Shown: in pieces, positions 25,615 through 32,290 of the stretch
Layout of the letters: every line of letters begins with the position of its first letter
How positions within the stretch are numbered: the stretch's first letter is position 1
From: Betaproteobacteria bacterium
GTDB lineage: Bacteria; Pseudomonadota; Gammaproteobacteria; Burkholderiales; Casimicrobiaceae
Assembly: GCA_029884335.1 (NCBI GenBank)
Contig: JAOUIA010000018.1
Span: forward strand, 1 to 60,031
DNA length: 60,031 bases
Direction: 5' to 3'
Notes under the pieces: model-generated
What the model was told of the DNA's origin: nothing
Databases searched by the model: none
Seen by the model: only the letters and a program-made list of their open reading frames with translations
Made by a program: the position numbers and the translations under genes

Positions 25615-26553
25615 TCACTTCAAGCTTGCTGCGACGAGGCGCGCCGCGCAGAGGTCTTCCAGCGCCGTCCCGACGGACTTGAACAGCGTGACCTCGTCGT
25701 CGCGCGCGCGCCCGGGGTGACGCCCCGCGCACAGGTCGGCGAGCTCCGCGCGCACGCGCTCCGGCGCAAAGGCGCCCGCCGCCATCGGCTGCACGAGGTC
25801 GCCCGCCTCCTTCAGCGCTCCCGCGCAGGTGTCCACGAACACGCTCGCGCGCTGCACGAGCGCGTCGTCGCTCTCGCGCATGGCCGGCGTGAACGCGCCG
25901 ACCAGGTCGACGTGCGTTCCCGGGCGCACGCTTGCGCCGCGCACGATCGGCTCGGTCGACGTCGTCGCGCAGGTCACGATGTCCGCCTCCGCGAGCGCTG
26001 CGTCGAGGTCCGCGACCGCGCGCGCGGGAAGCCCCTGCGCGCGCAGCCGCGCCGAGGTCGCTTCCGCGCGAGCGGCCGAGCGGCCCCACACGTCGACGCG
26101 CCCGATCGGGCGCACCGCGCAGTGCGCGGCCGCCATCGTCGGCGCCAGCGCGCCGGTGCCGACGACGAGCAGCGTGCGGGCATCGCGCCGCGACAGGTAC
26201 GTCGAAGCGAGCGCGGAGGCCGCCCCGGTGCGCCGCAGCGTCAGCGCCTCGCCGTCGATCAGCGCCCGCGGGTGGCCGGTGGCGCCGTCCATCAGCACGT
26301 AGAGCGCCGCCACGCTGGCGAGGCCGCGCTCGCGGTTGCGCGGGAACACGGTGACGATCTTCACGCCGAGCCCGGCGCCGTCCCACGCCGGCATCAGCAG
26401 CAGGCGGTCGCCTTCCGGCGTCACGGCGTGGCTCGTGCGCACCGGCGCGGTCGCGCCCGCGACGAAAGCCTCGCGCAACGCGCCGACCAGCGCGCGATAG
26501 CCGAGGGCGGCGTCGACCGCCTCGGCGGCGATGTAGGGCAGGTTCACGGGCAT
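25615..26553 (-). CDS. Ornithine cyclodeaminase/mu-crystallin family protein
   Basis: This protein of about 312 residues has the OCD fold. The N-terminal substrate domain contains RTSHAVTPEGDRLLLMPAW and GVKIVTVFPRN. The Rossmann domain has LLVVGTGALAPTMAAAH for NAD(P). The C-terminal region reads ESDDALVQRASVFVDT, then DDEVTLFKSVGTALEDL. Family members deaminate ornithine or reduce cyclic imines and keto acids, so the reaction here is open. ATG 26553 is preferred. A GTG-type extension of eight codons would translate a repeat. It is divergent from a DAO-type flavoenzyme, and the two may handle the same amino or imino acid. Confidence 0.85.
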   Translation of the reverse strand: MPVNLPYIAAEAVDAALGYRALVGALREAFVAGATAPVRTSHAVTPEGDRLLLMPAWDGAGLGVKIVTVFPRNRERGLASVAALYVLMDGATGHPRALIDGEALTLRRTGAASALASTYLSRRDARTLLVVGTGALAPTMAAAHCAVRPIGRVDVWGRSAARAEATSARLRAQGLPARAVADLDAALAEADIVTCATTSTEPIVRGASVRPGTHVDLVGAFTPAMRESDDALVQRASVFVDTCAGALKEAGDLVQPMAAGAFAPERVRAELADLCAGRHPGRARDDEVTLFKSVGTALEDLCAARLVAASLK

Positions 26554-26640
26554 GTCAGTGGCGCCGGGCCGTCCCAAGCCACTGACCAGCCCCCTCCGGG
26601 GGCAGCGAACGCAGTGAGCGTGGGGGTCGTTCCATCAGCG
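26554..26640. repeat. Burkholderiales-type intergenic repeat
   Basis: On the minus strand the order is CGACCCCCACGCTCACTGCGTTCGCTG in two blocks, GCCCCCGGAGGGGGC, GGCTTGGGACGGCC and GGCGCCACTGAC, ending at the cyclodeaminase ATG. The last 25 bases, start codon included, equal those before the ATPase gene at 10943. It fills the divergent spacer and leaves only about 8 bases for the flavoenzyme gene's own leader. Confidence 0.75.
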
Positions 26641-26648
26641 GGAAGGTT

Positions 26649-27854
26649 ATGATCGCTGCCCACATCATGCCTCACGATCGCTCACCCCATGTCGTCGTCG
26701 TCGGCGGCGGCGTCATCGGCAGCGCGATCGCCTGCTTCACGCTGCGCGATCGGGCGTTCACCGGCCGCGTCACGGTGATCGAGCGCGACCCGACCTACGC
26801 GCGCGCGTCGTCCGCGCTGTCGGCGAGCTCGATACGCCAGCAGTTCGGCACTGCCGTCAACGTGGCGATCGGCCGCTACGGCATCGAGTTCCTGCGCGCC
26901 GCGGCCGAAGAGCTGGCCGTCGACGGCGACCGGCCGCAGCTCGGGCTGGTCGAGCCGGGCTATCTCTACCTCGCGGCGTCCGCGGAAGGCGCGGCCACGC
27001 TGCGCCGCAATCACGCGGTGCAGGCCGCGCAGGGCGCCGAGATCGCGCTGCTGGATCGCGCGGCGCTGCGTGCGCGCTTCCCCTGGCTGGCCGTCGACGA
27101 CCTCGTGCTCGGCGCGCACGGCGAGCGCGGAGAGGGCTGGTTCGACGGCTACAGCCTGCTGCAGGCGTTTCGCCGCAAGGCGCGCTCGCTCGGGGCGGAC
27201 TACGTCGCCGCGGAGGCGGGCGGCTTCGACGTGGCCGGCGAGCGCATCGTCGCGGTCGCGCTCGGCGACGGCACGCGCATCGCCGGCGACCTGTTCGTGA
27301 ACGCGGCAGGGCCGTGGGCGGCCGAGGTCGCGCGCTGGGCCGGCGTCGACCTGCCGGTGCGCGCACGTCGGCGCAGCGTGTTCGTGTTCGCGTGCCCGGC
27401 ACAACTGCCGGGCTGCCCGCTGGTCATCGACCCGACGGGCCTCTGGTTCCGTCCCGAAGGCGCGCAGTTCATCTGCGGGGTCTCGCCCGACGAGGCGGAC
27501 GACGCCGACGACGCGCCGCTGGAAGTCGACCACGCGCTGTTCGACGACCGCCTGTGGCCGGCGCTCGCCGCGCGCGTCCCCGCGTTCGAGGCGCTGCGCG
27601 TGACCGGCGGCTGGGCCGGCTACTACGAGTACAACACGTTCGACCAGAACGGCATCGTCGGCCCCCACCCGACGGTCGCCAACCTTCTCCTGGCCAACGG
27701 CTTCTCCGGCCACGGGATGCAGCAGGCGCCGGCAGTCGGCCGCGGCGTCGCGGAACTTATCGTCCACGGCCGCTATCGGACGCTGGATCTCTCGCCGCTG
27801 GCGTACGCGCGCATACCGGCGAACGCGCCGCTGGCCGAAGCCAACGTGATCTGA
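26649..27854 (+). CDS. FAD-dependent amine/D-amino-acid oxidoreductase (DAO family)
   Basis: This 401-residue flavoenzyme has an N-terminal FAD dinucleotide motif (HVVVVGGGVIGSAIACF). Next come SSALSASSIRQQFGTAVNVAIGRYGIEFL and, near the C-terminus, the FAD-contacting ANGFSGHGMQQAPAVGRGVAELIVHGRYRTLDLSPL, as in FOXRED1-like and sarcosine/D-amino-acid oxidases. ATG 26649 after GGGAAGG is used. The ATG at 26667 is the alternative. It is divergent from the cyclodeaminase-like gene. The substrate is not evident. Confidence 0.82.
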   Translation: MIAAHIMPHDRSPHVVVVGGGVIGSAIACFTLRDRAFTGRVTVIERDPTYARASSALSASSIRQQFGTAVNVAIGRYGIEFLRAAAEELAVDGDRPQLGLVEPGYLYLAASAEGAATLRRNHAVQAAQGAEIALLDRAALRARFPWLAVDDLVLGAHGERGEGWFDGYSLLQAFRRKARSLGADYVAAEAGGFDVAGERIVAVALGDGTRIAGDLFVNAAGPWAAEVARWAGVDLPVRARRRSVFVFACPAQLPGCPLVIDPTGLWFRPEGAQFICGVSPDEADDADDAPLEVDHALFDDRLWPALAARVPAFEALRVTGGWAGYYEYNTFDQNGIVGPHPTVANLLLANGFSGHGMQQAPAVGRGVAELIVHGRYRTLDLSPLAYARIPANAPLAEANVI

Positions 27855-27874
27855 CGCCCGCGCCATTGAATCCC

Positions 27875-29908
27875 ATGCCGTCGAAGACCCTCGCAGCCAT
27901 CGTCGCCGCCCTCCTGCTGGTTGCCGCGCAAGCTGCGCACGCCGCGCAGGAGGCCCGCGTGATCGTCAAGTTCAAGCCGGGCGTGGCCGCGACGTCGGCA
28001 GCGCCTGGTGCGGCCGGCGCCGCGCGCGCGCGGGCCGAAGCCCTCGGCACGCGCCTTGGCGTGGCGATGAGGGCCGGCGCCGAAGTGGGCGAGCGAGAAC
28101 AGGTCGTGCGCGCGGCGGGGCTCACTTCGCAGGAGCTCGCGCGGCGGCTCTCGCTCGAGGCCGACGTCGAGTACGCGGTGCCCGACGAGCGCAAGCGCAT
28201 CTCGATGGCGCCGAACGACCCGCTGTACGGCCCCGGCGTGCCCGGCACCGGCCCCGCGGCGGGCCAGTGGTACCTGCGCGCGCCGGGCGGCGAGATCGCC
28301 TCCGCGATCGACGCGGAGCGCGCGTGGCTCGTGACCTCCGGCGCGCCGTCGATCGTCGTGGCGGTGCTCGACACCGGCGTGCGCTTCGACCACCCCGACC
28401 TCGAGCGCGTCGACCGGGGCGGCAACCTGCTTCCCGGCTACGACATGATCTTCGACGCCGACGCCGCCAACGACGGCGACGGGCGCGACCCCGACGCGTC
28501 CGACCCGGGCGACTGGCTGACCCAGGCGGAGCTCGATCTGCCGGGCGGCCCGTTCGACGACTGCGAGGAGGACGCGTCGAACAGCAGCTGGCACGGGACG
28601 ATGGTCTCGGGCCTCGTCGCCGCGCTGACCGACAACCGCATCGGGATGGCTAGCGTGGGCCGCACGGTGCGCGTGCTGCCGGTGCGCGTGCTCGGCAAGT
28701 GCGGCGGCTGGGACTCCGACATCGTCGCCGGCATGCGCTGGGCCGCGGGCATCCCCGTTCCGGGCCTCCCTGCCAATCCGACGCCCGCACGCGTGCTGAA
28801 CCTGAGCCTGAGCGGTGGCGGCACCTGCTCGTTCGCCTACCGCAACGCGATCGCCGAAGTCAACGCGGTGGGCGCCGTGGTGGTTGCCTCCGCCGGCAAC
28901 ACCGCCGGCCACGCGGTGCGCACGCCCGCGAACTGCCCCGGCGCGATCGCGGTGGGGGCGGTGCGTCACGTCGGCACGAAGGTCGGCTTCTCGAACCTCG
29001 GCCCCGAGGTGGCGCTGATGGCGCCGGGCGGCAACTGCGTCAACGTCGAGCAGGGCTCGCCCTGCCTGTACCCGATCCTGACGACGACGAACGCCGGCGC
29101 GACCGTCCCCGCGGAGGCGGCGTACACCGACGCCTACCGCATCTCGGTGGGCACCAGCTTCTCCGCGCCGCTGGTTGCCGGCACGGCCGCGCTGATGCTC
29201 TCCGCGCGGCCGTCGCTGACGCCCGCGCAGGTCCGCTCTTTCCTGCAGGGCACGTCGCGCTTCTTCCCGGCGCGCCCGGCGAACGCGGCGGCGCCGCGCT
29301 GCGAGCCGCCGAAGTACGACGCGTCGAGCGCGCCCGTGGACCAGCTCGAGTGCCACTGCACGACCGCGACCTGCGGCGCGGGCATGCTCGACGCCGGCGC
29401 CGCCGTGGCTGCGGCGCAGGCCGGCCCGCAGGCGGCAGATGTCATAGAGTATTACAATTCGTCGCTCGACCACTACTTCGTCACCTGGCTGCCCGCCGAG
29501 ATCGCGGCGCTGGACGCCGGCACGGCGATCCGCGGCTGGACGCGCACCGGGCTCGCGTTCCGCGCCTGGACCACGCCCGAGGCCGGCACGGCGCCGGAGT
29601 GCCGCTACTACATCCCCCCCGCGCTGGGCAACTCGCACTTCTACGGGCGCAATGGCGCGGAGTGCGAGGCCGCGCGCAGCGACCACCCGAGCTTCGTGCT
29701 CGAGGAAGCGCGCTTCATGCACCTCGCGCTGCCGAGCCTCGGCGCCTGCCCCGCGGGCACGCTGCCCGTGTACAGGCTGTTCAGCAATCGCGCCGACGCG
29801 AACCACCGCTACACGATCGATCGCTCCGTGCGCGACGCGATGGTGGCGAGGGGCTGGGTCGCCGAGGGCGAAGGCGCGGACGTCGTGGCGATGTGCGCGC
29901 CGCGCTAG
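27875..29908 (+). CDS. Secreted S8 family serine protease (subtilase) with C-terminal DUF5648-like domain
   Basis: This 677-residue protein has a signal peptide (LAAIVAALLLVAAQAAHA), an inhibitor-like propeptide (EARVIVKFKPGV...) and a catalytic domain with an intact triad. The triad is Asp166 (VAVLDTGVRFDHPDL), His240 (SSWHGTMVSGLVA) and Ser428 (VGTSFSAPLVAG). An oxyanion-hole Asn fits ASAGNTAGH. Many cysteines suggest disulfides and extracellular action. The last 155 residues (from EYYNSSLDHYFVTWLPAEIAAL) resemble the DUF5648 repeats found C-terminally in secreted proteins, probably a binding module. ATG 27875 lies 21 bases after the upstream oxidase stop. Confidence 0.88.
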   Translation: MPSKTLAAIVAALLLVAAQAAHAAQEARVIVKFKPGVAATSAAPGAAGAARARAEALGTRLGVAMRAGAEVGEREQVVRAAGLTSQELARRLSLEADVEYAVPDERKRISMAPNDPLYGPGVPGTGPAAGQWYLRAPGGEIASAIDAERAWLVTSGAPSIVVAVLDTGVRFDHPDLERVDRGGNLLPGYDMIFDADAANDGDGRDPDASDPGDWLTQAELDLPGGPFDDCEEDASNSSWHGTMVSGLVAALTDNRIGMASVGRTVRVLPVRVLGKCGGWDSDIVAGMRWAAGIPVPGLPANPTPARVLNLSLSGGGTCSFAYRNAIAEVNAVGAVVVASAGNTAGHAVRTPANCPGAIAVGAVRHVGTKVGFSNLGPEVALMAPGGNCVNVEQGSPCLYPILTTTNAGATVPAEAAYTDAYRISVGTSFSAPLVAGTAALMLSARPSLTPAQVRSFLQGTSRFFPARPANAAAPRCEPPKYDASSAPVDQLECHCTTATCGAGMLDAGAAVAAAQAGPQAADVIEYYNSSLDHYFVTWLPAEIAALDAGTAIRGWTRTGLAFRAWTTPEAGTAPECRYYIPPALGNSHFYGRNGAECEAARSDHPSFVLEEARFMHLALPSLGACPAGTLPVYRLFSNRADANHRYTIDRSVRDAMVARGWVAEGEGADVVAMCAPR

Positions 29909-29910
29909 CC

Positions 29911-30006
29911 CCCACACCCCCGGCCCCTCTCCCACCTGACGGCGGGAGAGGGGGGCACTTCTCCCCTCGCCCCGCGCCAGCGGGGAGAGGGGCCGGGGGT
30001 GAGGGG
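29911..30006. repeat. Double palindromic repeat (CCCCTCTCCC family)
   Basis: CCCCTCTCCC...GGGAGAGGGG and CTCCCCTCGCCCCGC...GCGGGGAGAGG form two hairpins. The outer ACCCCCGGCCCC / GGGGCCGGGGGT arms enclose both. It lies between the convergent subtilase and YkgJ genes and is related to the repeat in the cbbL-cbbS gap. Confidence 0.8.
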
Positions 30007-30009
30007 CGG

Positions 30010-30276
30010 TCAGCCCGCCGGCCTCGTCGCCGCCTCCAGCCGCGCGAGGAACGCCAGCGCGTGCCCGCGCGAGTCGCCGCACATCTCGCTGGACGGCTTA
30101 AGCCCCGCGCAGAACGCCGGCCGCCGCGGGTCGCCGAAGAGGGCGCACGCGTCGTCGTCGGTGAGTTGCACGCAGCGCACGCCGGCGGGCTTCCCGTGCG
30201 GCATGCCGGGAATCGGGCTCGCGATCGACGGCGCGATGCAGCAGGCGCCGCAGCGCGGGCGGCAGGCTCTCGGCAC
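30010..30276 (-). CDS. YkgJ family cysteine-cluster protein
   Basis: This is an 88-residue protein with conserved cysteines in the pattern C-x3-C-x2-CC at the N-terminus (ACRPRCGACC). It goes on IPGMPHGKPAGVRCVQLTDDDACALFG and FCAGLKPSSEMCG. It matches the YkgJ/UPF0153 family, which is thought to bind zinc or an iron-sulfur cluster, with no defined function. The start is taken as GTG 30276, three bases after the upstream stop codon, so it is likely coupled to the BKACE gene. The frame is open further upstream but overlaps that gene. Confidence 0.8.
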   Translation of the reverse strand: MPRACRPRCGACCIAPSIASPIPGMPHGKPAGVRCVQLTDDDACALFGDPRRPAFCAGLKPSSEMCGDSRGHALAFLARLEAATRPAG

Positions 30277-30278
30277 CG

Positions 30279-31223
30279 TCAGAAATTCACGTTCTCGCCG
30301 CCCTTGAGCTTCAGCATCGCGCGCGCCTCGTCCGGCGTGGCGACCTCGTAGCCCAGGCCCTCGATCACCTGCCGCGCGGCACGCACCTGCTGCGCGTTCG
30401 ACTTCGCGAGCTCGCCGGGGGCGATCCACAGCGAGTCCTCGAGTCCCACGCGCACGTTGCCGCCGAGGGCCACCGACTGCGCGGCGATGGGCAGCTGGTT
30501 GCGGCCCGCGCCGAGCACGCTCCACAGGTAGTGGTCGCCGAACAGGCGGTCGGCCGTGCGCCGCATGTGCGCGACGTCCTCCGGGTGCCCGCCGATGCCC
30601 CCCAGGATCCCGAACACCGACTGGATGAAGAGCGGCGGCTTCACGATGCCGCGGTCGACGAAGTGGCGCAGCGTGTAGAGGTGCCCGATGTCGTAGCACT
30701 CGATCTCGAAGCGCGTGTTGTTGGCGTTGCACGTCGAGAGGATGAACTCGATGTCCTTGAACGTGTTCTTGAAGATGCGGTCGACCGATCCCTCGAGGTA
30801 GGGCCGCTCCCAGTCGTGCCTGAACTCCTTGAAGCGCTCGAGCATCGGGTAGAGGCCGAAGTTCATCGAGCCCATGTTGAGCGAGGCGACCTCGGGCCTG
30901 AAGTGCGCGCAGGGCTTCACGCGCTCGTCGACCAGCATCGTCGGCGCGCCGCCCGTGGTGATGTTGACCACGACGTCGCACGTCCGCTTGATGCGCGCGA
31001 GGAACGGCGCGAACGCCTCCGGCCGCTGGTCGGGGCGGCCGTCCTTCGGGTCGCGCGCGTGCAGGTGCACGATCGCCGCGCCCGCCTCCCACGCGCCGAT
31101 CGCGGCGTCGGCGATCTCGTCGGCCGTCACCGGCAGGTAGGGCGACATCGACGGCGTGTGGATCGCGCCGGTGACCGCGCAGGTGATGATGACCTTGCGG
31201 CGCGCTCGCTTCGTCTCGGCCAT
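30279..31223 (-). CDS. BKACE family beta-keto acid cleavage enzyme (DUF849)
   Basis: This 314-residue TIM-barrel enzyme is of the beta-keto acid cleavage (BKACE) family. It condenses a beta-keto acid with acetyl-CoA to give acetoacetate and a new CoA ester. The metal-binding HLHARDP (His53, His55) is intact, as are NITTGG, the LNMGSMNFG strand and FGILGGIGGHPE. Known members act on 3-keto-5-aminohexanoate or dehydrocarnitine. A hydroxyacyl/carnitine-type dehydrogenase is directly upstream, which would supply the keto acid. The exact substrate is not known. GGAGGCCACC precedes the ATG. Confidence 0.88.
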   Translation of the reverse strand: MAETKRARRKVIITCAVTGAIHTPSMSPYLPVTADEIADAAIGAWEAGAAIVHLHARDPKDGRPDQRPEAFAPFLARIKRTCDVVVNITTGGAPTMLVDERVKPCAHFRPEVASLNMGSMNFGLYPMLERFKEFRHDWERPYLEGSVDRIFKNTFKDIEFILSTCNANNTRFEIECYDIGHLYTLRHFVDRGIVKPPLFIQSVFGILGGIGGHPEDVAHMRRTADRLFGDHYLWSVLGAGRNQLPIAAQSVALGGNVRVGLEDSLWIAPGELAKSNAQQVRAARQVIEGLGYEVATPDEARAMLKLKGGENVNF

Positions 31224-31240
31224 GGTGGCCTCCTTGGGGA

Positions 31241-32179
31241 TCAGATGTCGGATCGCGGCTGCGCGCGCTTGTGCGCGACCAGCGCGGCGAGGCGCTCGTC
31301 GCGCCACAGCGTCTTGCCGGCGATGCGCGCGGCGTCGAGCGGCTTCGGCCACGCTTCGCTCACCTGCCGCCAGTTCGCCTCGTCCCACACGCTCGCGGGC
31401 GGCGGGTCGGCGAGGTAGCGGCGGAAGATGTCGACGTAGCGTCGGCAGTAGTCGGGAATCCCGCCGGGCGCGTTCATCTCGATGGTCTCGAACGGGCCCA
31501 TGAACGCCCAGCGCAGGCCCAGCCCGTCGGCGACCGTGCGGTCGAGGTCCTCGGGGTCGACGTAGCCCTCGTGCACGAGGCGGAAAGCCTCGGAGAGCAG
31601 CGCCGACTGCAGCCGGTTCAGGATGAAGCCGTCGACCTCGCGCTTGACGTCCACCGGCGCCTGCCCGATCGCGAGCATGACCTCGCGCGCGCGCCGGCGC
31701 GTCGCCTCGGACGTCCACGGCGCGCCGCACAGCTCGACGACGGGCACGAGGTGCGGCGGGTTGACCGGGTGCGCGACGATGCAGCGCTCGCGCCCGGCCA
31801 GCTCGCCGGTGAACCTCGACGCGACGATCGCGGAGGTCGACGACGCGAGGATCGCGCCCGCGGGCGCGGCGGCATCCAGCTCGGCGAACGTCGCGCGCTT
31901 GGCCTGAAGCGTCTCCGGGCCGCTCTCCTGCACGTAGTCGGCGCCCGCGACCGCCTCGGCGAGCGTGTCGCAGACGACGACGCGTGCCGCCGCCGCGTCC
32001 GGTTCGCGCACGAGGCCGTGCTGCGCGAGGTCGTGCAGCGACTGCGCGACGAGCCTCGCCGCCTGCTCGCGCTGCGCGACGACGGGGTCCCACAGGCGCA
32101 CGCGCCAGCCGGCGCGGGCGAACACGTTCGCCCACGAGCGGCCGATCAGCCCGGCGCCGACGATCGCTGCGTTGCTCAT
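31241..32179 (-). CDS. 3-hydroxyacyl-CoA dehydrogenase family protein (carnitine/gulonate dehydrogenase-like)
   Basis: This 312-residue NAD-dependent dehydrogenase begins with a Rossmann motif (AAIVGAGLIGRSWANVFARAGW). It contains VQESGPETLQAKRATFAEL, SSTSAI, the catalytic His in AHPVNPPHLVPVVEL, and DGFILNRLQSALLSEAFRLV. The size and the single-domain arrangement match lambda-crystallin/L-gulonate or L-carnitine dehydrogenases better than fatty-acid FadB. Paired with the BKACE enzyme 18 bases downstream, it would oxidise a beta-hydroxy acid for cleavage. Carnitine is one candidate, but no thioesterase partner is present. Confidence 0.82.
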   Translation of the reverse strand: MSNAAIVGAGLIGRSWANVFARAGWRVRLWDPVVAQREQAARLVAQSLHDLAQHGLVREPDAAAARVVVCDTLAEAVAGADYVQESGPETLQAKRATFAELDAAAPAGAILASSTSAIVASRFTGELAGRERCIVAHPVNPPHLVPVVELCGAPWTSEATRRRAREVMLAIGQAPVDVKREVDGFILNRLQSALLSEAFRLVHEGYVDPEDLDRTVADGLGLRWAFMGPFETIEMNAPGGIPDYCRRYVDIFRRYLADPPPASVWDEANWRQVSEAWPKPLDAARIAGKTLWRDERLAALVAHKRAQPRSDI

Positions 32180-32183
32180 TGGT

Positions 32184-32270
32184 GTACCCCCACGCTTGCC
32201 GCTTGCGCAACTGCGCTGCCCCCCGAGGGGGCGCCATGAGCGCCTTGGGACGGCCTGTCGGCGCTCATCG
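32184..32270. repeat. Burkholderiales-type intergenic repeat
   Basis: CCCCCACGCTTGCCGCTTGCG, then TGCGCTGCCCCCCGAGGGGGCGCC, then GCGCCTTGGGACGGCC and GGCGCTCATCGCC follow in order. The layout matches the copies at 48090-48170 and, inverted, 26554-26640. It occupies the spacer between the ABC fusion gene and the dehydrogenase gene. Confidence 0.75.
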
Positions 32271-32290
32271 CCTGCCTTCGTTGGTTGACG

